Positions 7,863 to 15,807 of a stretch of DNA of 43,004 nt are shown in pieces; the first letter of the stretch is position 1, and every line of letters starts with the position of its first letter. Origin of the DNA: an uncultured Bacteroidales bacterium (lineage in GTDB: Bacteria > Bacteroidota > Bacteroidia > Bacteroidales > Bacteroidaceae); NCBI GenBank assembly GCA_937906165.1, contig CALCYA010000063.1:1-43004 (forward strand), in the 5' to 3' direction. The notes beneath the pieces were generated by a model. The model saw nothing but the letters and a program-made list of their open reading frames with translations, did not search any database and had not been told where the DNA came from. Made by a program: the position numbers and the translations under genes.

Positions 7863-8501
7863 GGAGTAACAAAAGATGGAACCGAACCCGGTTCCATCTT
7901 TTGTGGAATATTGTCTTTGTCCCCTTCGGGGCCATCCCATTGAGTCCATTGTTTTTGTCTTTGACAATCGCAACCCACGCGGTGCTACTTTGCAGCAGTT
8001 CGCGTGACCATTGCTAAACAATGGCCTCTATCATCGCTTCGCTATAATTGAACCAATCGCAGTTGCCTTTAACTTTGTTGAAACACTGCTTCACTCGTTG
8101 TAAAAACTCAAACAAGTTTGGTTTTAACTCGTTGGCAGGTGTTTTCGGCAAACGCCACCCACGCGGAAACTGCTCCACTGTCCGAGGGGGCAGTGCGAAG
8201 CCACAGCACTGCTTGCGACGACGGAACATTCATGTTCCCAAAGGAGTCCCGAAGGGCTCTGTCGGCTTGCCGACTGAGGGGAGTGAGTGCGGCTACACTC
8301 CGCGTGACCTATGGCTCTGCGATTAGCTCGGAAGGAGTAACAAAAAAAAAGAGCCAAAAGGCTCTTTTTTTTTGGAATATTGTTTTTGTCCCCTTCAGGG
8401 ACATCCCATTGAATCAATTACAATCGCTTTGCGACCGCAACCCACGCGGCATAACCTTTGGCTATGCTTCGCGTGACCATTGCTTTGTAATTGCTTCGGA
8501 A
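7863..8501. repeat. Composite of dispersed hairpin repeats
   Basis: GGAGTAAC followed by a hairpin occurs at 7863 (stem 7870-7883 / 7890-7903) and 8334 (stem 8341-8355 / 8360-8374), and again at 8502 as the guaA terminator. The first two are followed by GGAATATTGT and CATCCCATTGA. A second repeat type, CGCAACCCACGCGG-loop-CGCGTGACC, lies at 7969-8009 and 8436-8478, with an interrupted copy spanning 8154-8309. A minus-strand relative lies at 35390-35432. A third type around 8212-8250 (GCTTGCGACGACG, then CCAAAGGAGT) recurs near 25744-25782. No credible coding region is seen here. Confidence 0.75.
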
Positions 8502-8545
8502 GGAGTAACAAAAAAAGAGCCAAAAGGCTCTTTTTTTGTTACTCC
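8502..8545 (-). terminator. guaA terminator with a 20-bp perfect stem containing the stop codon
   Basis: The arms 8502-8521 and 8526-8545 are perfect complements with a 4-nt AAAA loop (TTTT on the minus strand). The guaA stop codon (8539-8541) is inside the stem and a seven-T run lies in the second arm. Outer bases match the GGAGTAAC repeat of the neighbouring region. Confidence 0.85.
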
Positions 8546-9846
8546 CACTCAATTGTGGCGCTTGGCTTTGGTGACATGTCGTAGCAGACGCGGTTGATGT
8601 TGGGCACCTCGGCAAGGATGCGGTCGGTGATCTTCAACAGGATGGGCCACTCGATCTGCTCGATTGTCGCTGTCATGGCATCCACGGTGTTCACGGCGCG
8701 GATGATAACGGGCCAGTCGTATGAACGGGCGTTGTTGCGCACGCCTACTGACTTGAAGTCGGGCACTACGGTGAAGTACTGCCATACTGTCTTGTCGAGG
8801 CCGGCAATCTTGAACTCCTCGCGAAGGATGGCGTCTGCCTCACGCAATGCCTCAAGACGGTCGCGTGTGATGGCGCCAAGGCAACGTACTCCCAAACCGG
8901 GGCCTGGGAATGGCTGGCGGTATACCATGTCGTATGGCAAGCCGAGCTCGAGACCGCAGGCGCGTACCTCGTCCTTGAACAACTGACGGATAGGCTCTAC
9001 CAACTGGAACTGGAGGTCTTCGGGGAGACCGCCTACGTTGTGGTGACTCTTTACCATCTTGGCTGTCTTGGTGCCGCTCTCTACGATGTCGGGGTAGATG
9101 GTGCCCTGACCAAGGAAATCGATGCCGTCGAGCTTGCGTGCCTCTTCCTCGAACACGCGGATGAACTCACCGCCGATAATCTTGCGCTTCTCCTCGGGAT
9201 CGGCCACGCCTGCGAGCTTGTCAAGGAAACGGTCAGTTGCATCTACATATACAAGGTTTGCGCTGAGCTGCTTGCTGAAAACGTCTATAACGGCTTCGCT
9301 CTCGCCCTTGCGCATGAGACCGTGGTTTACATGGACGCATACGAGGTTGTTGCCGATAGCCTTGAGAAGCAGTGCTGCCACAACTGAACTGTCTACACCT
9401 CCAGAGAGGGCGAGCAACACTTTTCTGTCGCCTACCTGACGACGGATGAGCTCTACCTGGTCGTTGACGAAGTTAGTCATGTTCCAGTTCTTCTCGGCCT
9501 TGCAGGTATCGATGACGAACTCCTTGACAGCTGCCTTGACAACTTCTATATCGTTGCCAATCTGCTCTATCTTTATGTCGCAGAGTGCCTTATCGTGGCC
9601 TGCTGCCATAACAGGGAATCCTGCATTGTAGATGTCGTGGTTAACATCGATGGCAACACCGTCGATGACGTTGTTGGGGCCGCCGTTGATGATGATACCT
9701 TTCACGTTGGGCAAAGCCTTGAGCTCGTCAACAGTGATGTCGTGTGGGTAAATCTCGCTGTACACGCCAAGGGCGCGGATGGCTCTTGCAAGCACGGTGT
9801 TCTCGTGACTGCCGAGGTCCAGAATAACAATCATATCTTGTTTCAT
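8539..9846 (-). CDS. guaA: GMP synthase with degenerate, shortened glutaminase domain, 435 aa
   Basis: The enzyme converts XMP to GMP with ATP and an ammonia source. The ATP-pyrophosphatase part is intact: P-loop LALSGGVDSS near 145-154 and the C-terminal dimerisation domain ending KPSATIEWE. The N-terminal glutamine amidotransferase domain is not intact. It keeps the first strands (ILDLGSHENTVLARAIRALG and GIIINGGPNNV), but the nucleophile elbow, normally G-x-C-Y-G, reads VMAAGHDKAL (79-88) with no Cys. Only about 65 residues separate this point from the P-loop, against about 150 in E. coli, so the His/Glu catalytic region is missing. The total is about 435 residues rather than about 510. 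It should use free ammonia or a partner glutaminase. No such partner is in the window. Confidence 0.92.
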   Translation of the reverse strand: MKQDMIVILDLGSHENTVLARAIRALGVYSEIYPHDITVDELKALPNVKGIIINGGPNNVIDGVAIDVNHDIYNAGFPVMAAGHDKALCDIKIEQIGNDIEVVKAAVKEFVIDTCKAEKNWNMTNFVNDQVELIRRQVGDRKVLLALSGGVDSSVVAALLLKAIGNNLVCVHVNHGLMRKGESEAVIDVFSKQLSANLVYVDATDRFLDKLAGVADPEEKRKIIGGEFIRVFEEEARKLDGIDFLGQGTIYPDIVESGTKTAKMVKSHHNVGGLPEDLQFQLVEPIRQLFKDEVRACGLELGLPYDMVYRQPFPGPGLGVRCLGAITRDRLEALREADAILREEFKIAGLDKTVWQYFTVVPDFKSVGVRNNARSYDWPVIIRAVNTVDAMTATIEQIEWPILLKITDRILAEVPNINRVCYDMSPKPSATIEWE

Positions 9847-9946
9847 ATTCCAAATGAATTAATGGTTCTTTTATTGATGGTGCGAAAATAGTGCTTTTTC
9901 TTTTTTTTTACAAGAAGCTGCTTCTTATTATTTATACATGTCTTCT

Positions 9947-9983
9947 AAAAAAATGAGAGCGAAACCCGTGGGGTCTCACTCTC
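9947..9983 (-). terminator. mscL terminator
   Basis: On the minus strand a 13-bp stem (GAGAGTGAGACCC / GGGTTTCGCTCTC, with G-U pairs) and 3-nt loop is followed after one A by seven T. It lies 15 nt after the mscL stop. Confidence 0.85.
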
Positions 9984-9997
9984 GTTTGCGCGCGCAA

Positions 9998-10456
9998 TTA
10001 TTTCTTCTCTTTCAAAAGGTCGCGAATCTCGGTAAGCAACTTCTCCTCTGCGCTTGGCTCTGGAGCAGGTGCCGGTGCTGCAGGTGCAGGAGTCTCCTCT
10101 TTCTTCTTCTCGGTGAGCTTGGTGATAACCTTGATCATGAAGAAGATTGAGAACGCGATGATGAGGAAGTCGAATGTCTGCTGCAGGAAGTTTCCGTAGT
10201 TGAGGGTAACCTCTGCTACTGCAGGTGTGATGACCTCACCGGCCTCGTTTAGAACCTCTTCCTGACCCTCCTGAAGGATGAGCTTAAGATCCTTGAAGTT
10301 AACACCGCCTACCAAAAGACCGATAGGGGGCATGATGATGTCGTTTACAATTGATGTAACAATCTTTCCGAATGCACCACCGATGATAACACCGACAGCC
10401 ATATCTACTACGTTGCCTTTCATTGCAAAGGCCTTGAAATCTTTAATGAATCCCAT
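9998..10456 (-). CDS. mscL: Large-conductance mechanosensitive channel MscL, 152 aa
   Basis: This inner-membrane channel opens under hypo-osmotic stress to release solutes. The N-terminal amphipathic helix and first transmembrane helix are typical: FIKDFKAFAMKGNVVDMAVG, then VIIGGAFGKIVTSIVNDIIM. The second membrane helix is around residues 95-115 (FDFLIIAFSIFFMIKVI). The C-terminal bundle helix (EEKLLTEIRDLLKEKK) follows an Ala/Pro linker (PAPAAPAPAPEPS) that is longer than in E. coli. The gene has its own terminator and a promoter-like box 125 nt upstream. The long leader can encode a 26-aa ORF. Confidence 0.97.
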   Translation of the reverse strand: MGFIKDFKAFAMKGNVVDMAVGVIIGGAFGKIVTSIVNDIIMPPIGLLVGGVNFKDLKLILQEGQEEVLNEAGEVITPAVAEVTLNYGNFLQQTFDFLIIAFSIFFMIKVITKLTEKKKEETPAPAAPAPAPEPSAEEKLLTEIRDLLKEKK

Positions 10457-10472
10457 AGTTTATCTATTTAAA

Positions 10473-10553
10473 TTAATATCTCATCGGTCTGTGGCTCGTG
10501 CGAGCCATCTGTCTCAATGCAGGATGTGTAAGCGGGATTTGCCTCTTGCACAT
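10473..10553 (-). CDS. Possible 26-aa upstream ORF in the mscL leader
   Basis: Between the -7 box (10581-10588) and mscL the minus strand reads MCKRQIPLTHPALRQMARTS then HRPMRY and a TAA 17 nt before mscL. The DNA also contains a small hairpin (GTGGCTCG / CGAGCCAT, about 10491-10508). The peptide is basic and has no recognised family. It may be a leader ORF or chance. Confidence 0.25.
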   Translation of the reverse strand: MCKRQIPLTHPALRQMARTSHRPMRY

Positions 10554-10580
10554 CAATGCCGTCAACTTTATTTATGGCTG

Positions 10581-10588
10581 CAAAGTTA
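10581..10588 (-). promoter_or_regulatory. Probable mscL -7 box TAACTTTG
   Basis: A consensus TAnnTTTG match followed by C, on the minus strand, preceded by an AT-rich stretch. It implies a leader of about 120 nt. Confidence 0.5.
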
Positions 10589-10746
10589 TAAAAAAATATT
10601 GAAAAAACGGTATATGATGTCATCTTTTATAAGATACAATTGGTTTGTATGGCTTGCGGCCCGTGGCTTTGTTACAATTCTCTCATTTTTTTTTATTTTA
10701 AATTGTGATTTGCTTTGTATGTGAAAACATTTTGTTAAATTTGCAA

Positions 10747-11078
10747 GGTAAACCTTGCGAAGACAGGCTGCACTCGTTGGAAAATACTAAAGTAAACTTT
10801 GTATTTCACTCGTTTGCATTGTCATTGCAGAGGTAAACCTTGCGAAGACAGGCTGCACTCGTTGGAAAATACTAAAGTAAACTTTGTATTTCACTCGTTT
10901 GCACTGTCATTGCAGAGGTAAACCTTGCGAAGACAGGCTGCACTCGTCGGAAAATACTAAAGTAAACTTTGTATTTCACTCGTTTGCACTGCCATTGCAG
11001 AGGTAAACCTTGCGAAGACAGGCTGCACTCGTCGGAAAATACTAAAGAATATTTTGTATTTCACTCGTTTGCACTGCC
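10747..11078 (+). repeat. Tandem array of four 85-bp repeats upstream of gap
   Basis: Units start at 10747, 10832, 10917 and 11002, each opening with GGTAAACCTTGCGAAGACAG. Copies differ at only a few sites (CGTTGG or CGTCGG; CATTGT, CACTGT or CACTGC), and the last copy diverges after its ACTAAAG. A TAAATTTG promoter-like box (10736-10743) lies directly before the array. No reading frame runs through it. It is related to the 69-bp repeats at 7469-7615. Confidence 0.95.
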
Positions 11079-11102
11079 GCGGGGATGTTCAGTAGATGTT
11101 GT

Positions 11103-11192
11103 ATGAAAAAAGTGGAATTTCTGTTGCTGATGATTGCTGTGGCACTGCTGCTTGTTTCGTGCAGGGCTGCTGAATATTGTAATTGTGGGTGA
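11103..11192 (+). CDS. Possible 29-aa lipoprotein
   Basis: The frame MKKVEFLLLMIAVALLLVSC then RAAEYCNCG has a perfect lipoprotein signal with lipobox LLVSC (Cys20), leaving a mature peptide of only 10 residues with two further Cys. It lies between the 85-bp array and gap. Such tiny entericidin-like lipoproteins are usually missed by gene callers. No family is assigned. There is no obvious ribosome-binding site, but that is normal here. Confidence 0.45.
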   Translation: MKKVEFLLLMIAVALLLVSCRAAEYCNCG

Positions 11193-11263
11193 GTGTTCAC
11201 CTTTTGATAAGAGAAAACGAGAGTTTTTTTAATTATAAACGTTTTAATTAAATTTTTAAGAAA

Positions 11264-12265
11264 ATGATTAAACTTGGTATTAACGGTTTCGGTCGTATCG
11301 GCCGTATGGTATTCCGCGCAGCGGTAAAGAACTTCGCCAATGACATTCAGGTTGTAGGTATCAACGACCTTCTCGATGCTGACTACTTGGCATACATGTT
11401 GCGTTATGACTCTGTACACGGTCGTTTCGACGGTACAGTTGAGGTTGAGGGCAACTACTTGGTAGTAAACGGTAACAAGATCCGTTTGACAGCTGAGATG
11501 GATCCTGCTAACTTGAAGTGGGACGAGGTAGGTGCTGAGGTTGTTGTTGAGTCTACAGGTTTCTTCTTGACAGACGAGACAGCTCGCAAGCACATCACCG
11601 CAGGTGCAAAGAAGGTTATCATGTCAGCTCCTTCAAAGGACAGCACTCCTATGTTCGTGTACGGTGTAAACCACACAACATACGCTGGTCAGGACATCAT
11701 CTCTAACGCTTCTTGTACAACAAACTGCTTGGCTCCTATCGCTAAGGTATTGAACGACAAGTTCGGTATCGTTAAGGGCTTGATGACTACAGTACACGCT
11801 GCAACAGCTACTCAGAAGACTGTTGACGGTCCTTCAAAGAAAGACTGGCGTGGTGGTCGCGGTATCCTCGAGAACATCATCCCATCTTCAACAGGTGCTG
11901 CTAAGGCTGTAGGTAAGGTTCTTCCTGTTCTCAACGGTAAGCTCACCGGTATGGCATTCCGCGTTCCTACATCTGACGTTTCTGTAGTTGACCTTACAGT
12001 AGTATTGGAGAAGGAGGCTACAATGGCTGACATCTGCGCTGCTATGAAGGAGGCTTCTGAGGGCGAGTTGAAGGGTATCCTCGGCTACACAGAGGACGCT
12101 GTAGTTTCTACAGACTTCCGTGGTTGCGCCAACACTTCAATCTTCGACGCTAAGGCTGGTATCTCTCTCGATGCTAACTTTGCTAAGGTTGTTTCTTGGT
12201 ATGACAACGAGTGGGGTTACTCAAACAAGGTTTGTGAGATGGCTCGCGTTATCGCTGCTAAGTAA
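11264..12265 (+). CDS. gap: Glyceraldehyde-3-phosphate dehydrogenase, 333 aa
   Basis: This glycolytic enzyme oxidises glyceraldehyde-3-phosphate to 1,3-bisphosphoglycerate using NAD. The NAD-binding start INGFGRIGRMVFRAA, the catalytic SNASCTTNCLAP stretch (Cys near 152) and the C-terminal SWYDNEWGYSNK motif are all present. Full length. Codon use is strikingly restricted compared with neighbours (repeated gct, aac, aag, cgt), as expected of a very highly expressed gene. It is monocistronic with a good terminator. The tandem 85-bp array ends about 185 nt upstream and may belong to its control region. Confidence 0.98.
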   Translation: MIKLGINGFGRIGRMVFRAAVKNFANDIQVVGINDLLDADYLAYMLRYDSVHGRFDGTVEVEGNYLVVNGNKIRLTAEMDPANLKWDEVGAEVVVESTGFFLTDETARKHITAGAKKVIMSAPSKDSTPMFVYGVNHTTYAGQDIISNASCTTNCLAPIAKVLNDKFGIVKGLMTTVHAATATQKTVDGPSKKDWRGGRGILENIIPSSTGAAKAVGKVLPVLNGKLTGMAFRVPTSDVSVVDLTVVLEKEATMADICAAMKEASEGELKGILGYTEDAVVSTDFRGCANTSIFDAKAGISLDANFAKVVSWYDNEWGYSNKVCEMARVIAAK

Positions 12266-12290
12266 TTATAGCAAACAATACCTGAAAATC

Positions 12291-12322
12291 AAGGGGCTTC
12301 ACAATAGTGAGGCCCCTTTTGT
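12291..12322 (+). terminator. gap terminator
   Basis: A 12-bp stem (AAGGGGCTTCAC / GTGAGGCCCCTT, one G-U or mismatch) with a 4-nt loop is followed by TTTTG. Confidence 0.85.
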
Positions 12323-12407
12323 TGTATTTTGCCCCTGCGTATCAAAAAAAAGGACTGTTAAATTTTTTATGATAGCGGATTTGACTATCTTTATCACAAA
12401 ATACCTT

Positions 12408-12443
12408 ATTTATATAATATTACCGGAATTTATATAATATTAC
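12408..12443 (+). promoter_or_regulatory. Two direct 16-bp AT-rich repeats before the beta-galactosidase gene
   Basis: ATTTATATAATATTAC occurs at 12408-12423 and 12428-12443, a 20-bp spacing (about two helical turns), ending 18 nt before the start codon. The layout suits a regulator site or a duplicated promoter element. Confidence 0.45.
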
Positions 12444-12461
12444 TAACCATAAACATCTGTT

Positions 12462-14774
12462 ATGAGAAAACTTTTTATCTTATTGGCGCTTGCCTTGACG
12501 GTGGGTATATGTTCCTGCAGCAAGGAGAAGCACACTTTTGAGATAAAGGACGGAAAGTTCCTTTATGACGGTGAGAAGGTGCAGCTCATCTGTGGTGAGA
12601 TGCATTATCCGCGTATCCCGGTGGAGTATTGGCGCGACCGTATGCAGCGAGCAAAGGCTATGGGCTTGAACACTGTATCGGCCTATGTGTTCTGGGCTGT
12701 CCATGAGCCGCTGCCGGGTGAATTCAACTTCGAGGGGCAGGCCGACATCGCACGTTTTGTGGAGATTGCGGCCGAGGAGGGTCTCTTTGTGCTGTTGCGT
12801 CCGGGTCCGTACGTGTGTGCTGAGTTTGACTTCGGCGGCTATCCTTACTGGTTGCAGAAGGACAGCACAATGAAGTGGCGTAGCGACAACCCTGCTTTTC
12901 TGGCGGCTTGCGAGCGTTACCTCAACGCTCTTGGCAAGGAGCTTGCTCCACATACTGTAACCAATGGCGGTAACATCATCATGGTGCAGGTTGAGAATGA
13001 GTACGGTTCTTACAGCAATGACAAGGTCTATCTGGGTAAGGTTGCCGAGATGATCAAGAATGCCGGTTTCAACGTGCCTCTTATGACATGTGACGGCTCG
13101 GGACAGATGCCTAACGGTTACATCCCCGGTATCCTCCCTACAGTGAACGGTGCCGTGGGTGATGACATAATGAGCTCTATCGACCGTTTCTATCCCGGTG
13201 GTCCATACTTTGTTGCGGAGTTCTATCCTGCATGGTTCGATGTATGGGGCTTGCCTCACTCTGCTGTCGACTACCAGCGTCCTGCCGAACAGCTCGACTG
13301 GATGCTCAGTCATGATGTTTCGGTAAGCATCTACATGTTCCATGGCGGAACAAACTTCCATTACACCAACGGCGCCAACACCAACAACGGTTCATACGAG
13401 CCACAGCCTACAAGCTATGACTACGATGCACCTTTGGGCGAGTACGGTAACGCTTATCCAAAGTACCACGCATTCCGTGAGGTTATCCAGAAGAACCTCC
13501 CTGAGGGTGTGACACTGCCTCCTGTTCCTGCTGACAATCCTACAACAACATTCCCCGAGGTTGAGCTTACAGAGTGGGCTCCTCTCTCTATTGCCTACGG
13601 TGAGAGAGTGCAGTCGGAGACTCCGCTCTCATTTGAGGACATGAACCAGGATTACGGTTATCTGCACTATGAGACAACAATAGCTGAGCCTGTAAAGGGC
13701 AAGCTTGCTATCAACGAGTTGCGCGACTATGCTGTAGTTATCCTTAACGGCAAGGTTGTGGGCAGTCTTGACCGTCGTTTCCGTCAGAATGCATTGCAGC
13801 TCGATGTTACTGAACCTAACTCTGTCCTTGAGATTCTTGTCGAGAACGGTGGCCGTGTGAACTATGGCAAGGATTTGGTGAACAATATCAAGGGTATTAC
13901 AGAGTGTGTGACACTCAACGGTGAGGAACTGAAAGGCTGGACAATGACCTCTCTGCCTCTGCACCGTGCCGAGGTTGACAAGTTCATCTTCCCGAGATTG
14001 CGCTACGAGGGCAATCTCCCCGGTTTCTATCGCGGCACATTTACAGTTGACAAGGTCGGTGATACATTCATCGACATGACAGGCTGGGGCAAGGGTGCTG
14101 TTTGGGTTAACGGCAAGTCTCTTGGTAAGTTCTGGGGCATAGGTCCTCAGCAGACAATGTATCTGCCTGCTCCTTGGATGAAGGAGGGTGAGAACGAGAT
14201 TGTTGTCTTTGAGATGGAGGCTACCGGCAAACGCTCGGTACGTGGTCTTGACAAGCCTATCCTCAGCACATTAGGTCCCGACAAGAACTCTTTCAAGACT
14301 TCACGCGAGTACAACCGTGTGCCCATCCTCGATGAGTTCGACGGAATCTTCAAGGGTACTGTAGAGAAGAAGAGCGGCTGGCAGGAGTTCACATTTGACG
14401 GAATGAAGACTCTGCGTCACCTCTGCATCGACATACATAGCACATACGACGGAAAGAACTCTTGCATCTGCGAGATTGAACTGCTTGATGAGAACGGCAA
14501 TCCTATCGAGAAGAAGAAATGGAATATCGTGCACACCAATACCGAGGCTGTGGGCGAGGGTGTAGCCGAGGATATGATTGACGGCGACGAGTCTACTTAC
14601 TGGCACTCTGCTTGGAAGAAGGATGTGAAGGCTTTGCCTCACCAGATTATCGTTGACCTTGGAAACATCCGCACAGTGAAGGGCTTCCGCATTTGCGTTC
14701 GCGATGTCAATCTCCCGGGTTGCATCAAGGACTTCCGCCTATATGGCCGTCCGCAGTTCTTCCTGTATGAATGA
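12462..14774 (+). CDS. GH35 beta-galactosidase lipoprotein with C-terminal F5/8 (discoidin) domain, 770 aa
   Basis: An exported glycosidase removing terminal beta-galactose from glycans. The lipobox around ICSC (Cys19) suggests surface or periplasmic anchoring. The GH35 TIM barrel fills residues 25-340: HYPRIPVEYWRDR, LLRPGPYVCAEFDFGG, acid/base Glu180 in VQVENEYGSY and nucleophile Glu253 in VAEFYPAWFDVWG. Jelly-roll domains follow (GFYRGTF, DMTGWGKGAVWVNG). The last 140 residues (FTFDGMKTL, DGDESTYWHSAW, HQIIVDLG, VKGFRICVR) form an F5/8-type carbohydrate-binding domain. No SusC/SusD pair lies nearby, so it is not inside a classic glycan-use locus. Whether the natural substrate is a plant or host glycan is open. 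Confidence 0.93.
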   Translation: MRKLFILLALALTVGICSCSKEKHTFEIKDGKFLYDGEKVQLICGEMHYPRIPVEYWRDRMQRAKAMGLNTVSAYVFWAVHEPLPGEFNFEGQADIARFVEIAAEEGLFVLLRPGPYVCAEFDFGGYPYWLQKDSTMKWRSDNPAFLAACERYLNALGKELAPHTVTNGGNIIMVQVENEYGSYSNDKVYLGKVAEMIKNAGFNVPLMTCDGSGQMPNGYIPGILPTVNGAVGDDIMSSIDRFYPGGPYFVAEFYPAWFDVWGLPHSAVDYQRPAEQLDWMLSHDVSVSIYMFHGGTNFHYTNGANTNNGSYEPQPTSYDYDAPLGEYGNAYPKYHAFREVIQKNLPEGVTLPPVPADNPTTTFPEVELTEWAPLSIAYGERVQSETPLSFEDMNQDYGYLHYETTIAEPVKGKLAINELRDYAVVILNGKVVGSLDRRFRQNALQLDVTEPNSVLEILVENGGRVNYGKDLVNNIKGITECVTLNGEELKGWTMTSLPLHRAEVDKFIFPRLRYEGNLPGFYRGTFTVDKVGDTFIDMTGWGKGAVWVNGKSLGKFWGIGPQQTMYLPAPWMKEGENEIVVFEMEATGKRSVRGLDKPILSTLGPDKNSFKTSREYNRVPILDEFDGIFKGTVEKKSGWQEFTFDGMKTLRHLCIDIHSTYDGKNSCICEIELLDENGNPIEKKKWNIVHTNTEAVGEGVAEDMIDGDESTYWHSAWKKDVKALPHQIIVDLGNIRTVKGFRICVRDVNLPGCIKDFRLYGRPQFFLYE

Positions 14775-14791
14775 TTATTCTGTTATATAAG

Positions 14792-14826
14792 AAATATGGT
14801 CGGGAATTCCCGACCATATTTTTTAT
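14792..14826. terminator. Bidirectional terminator between GH35 and fcl
   Basis: AAATATGGTCGGGAATTC and its complement form a near-perfect palindrome followed by six T on the plus strand and flanked by A on the other side. It separates two convergent genes. Confidence 0.8.
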
Positions 14827-14842
14827 GTATGTGACACATCGT

Positions 14843-15784
14843 TTATCTCTCTGCTCTCATGGGGTTGTTCAGGAAGTCCTGATACGAGAGCCTGATTCCG
14901 TCCTCAAGTTCTGTACAATATTTCCAGCCGAGGGCTGCGCTCTTCGATACGTCAAGCAACTTGCGCGGAGTTCCGTTTGGTTTGCTTGTGTCCCATTTTA
15001 TCTCACCTTCATAACCTACAATCTTTGCAACAAGCATTGTCAGCTCCTTTATTGAAACCTCCTTGCTTGTTCCGGCATTGACTGTCTCATTGCCGCTGTA
15101 GTTGTTCATGAGGAACACGCAAAGGTTGGCAAGGTCATCGACGTACAGGAATTCACGCATGGGTGTTCCGTCGCCCCAGCATGTCACCTCTTTCAATCCC
15201 TTTTCTTTTGCCTCATGGAAACGGCGGATAAGTGCCGGCAGCACGTGGCTGTGGGTGGGGTGGTAGTTGTCGTTCGGTCCGTAGAGGTTGGTGGGCATAA
15301 CACTGATGAAGTCTGTGCCGTACTGCCGGTTCAGGTATTCACAATATTTGAGACCTGAAATCTTTGCAAGTGCATATGCCTCGTTTGTCGGTTCCAACTC
15401 CGATGTCAGAAGGCAGCTTTCTTTCATCGGTTGCGGTGCCATACGTGGGTATATGCACGATGAACCAAGGAACTCCAGTTTCTTGCATCCGTTGCGCCAT
15501 GCGGCATTGATTACATTCATCTCGAGCATCATGTTCTCGTACATGAAATCGGCAGGGGCGGTGTGGTTGGCAATTATTCCGCCCACCTTTGCTGCGGCAA
15601 GGAATACATATTCGGGTTTCTCTGCCGCAAAGAACTGTTCAACCTGCTCCTGACGGCACAGGTCAAGCTCGCTGTGGGTACGGGTGATGATGTTGGTATA
15701 ACCTTGGCGGTTCAGTTCGCGTACAATAGCAGAACCTACCATGCCGCGGTGTCCTGCAACGTATATCTTTGAATTCTTCTCCAT
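14843..15784 (-). CDS. fcl: GDP-L-fucose synthase, 313 aa
   Basis: This enzyme converts GDP-4-keto-6-deoxymannose to GDP-L-fucose (epimerase plus NADPH reductase). The NADP-binding GHRGMVG (11-17), the substrate loop GSSCIYP (107-113) and catalytic Tyr137/Lys141 in AYALAK are all present. Length is standard. It follows gmd with 23 nt between them, so the two form the GDP-fucose operon. GDP-fucose would feed fucosylation of surface glycans, a known Bacteroidales trait, although no glycosyltransferase is in the window. Confidence 0.96.
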   Translation of the reverse strand: MEKNSKIYVAGHRGMVGSAIVRELNRQGYTNIITRTHSELDLCRQEQVEQFFAAEKPEYVFLAAAKVGGIIANHTAPADFMYENMMLEMNVINAAWRNGCKKLEFLGSSCIYPRMAPQPMKESCLLTSELEPTNEAYALAKISGLKYCEYLNRQYGTDFISVMPTNLYGPNDNYHPTHSHVLPALIRRFHEAKEKGLKEVTCWGDGTPMREFLYVDDLANLCVFLMNNYSGNETVNAGTSKEVSIKELTMLVAKIVGYEGEIKWDTSKPNGTPRKLLDVSKSAALGWKYCTELEDGIRLSYQDFLNNPMRAER

Positions 15785-15807
15785 AGTTTCCGTTTGTATA
15801 TGGAATT

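Noticed and set aside
8048..8615. Several overlapping frames of 61-159 codons in the repeat region
   Set aside because: They run through hairpin repeats in conflicting frames, with Arg/Ser/Cys-rich composition and no family resemblance.
10747..11078. 85-bp repeats as a CRISPR array
   Set aside because: Units are contiguous without unique spacers and no cas genes are present.
12480..13361. 293-codon minus-strand frame
   Set aside because: Shadow of the GH35 gene, which has catalytic motifs and a signal sequence.
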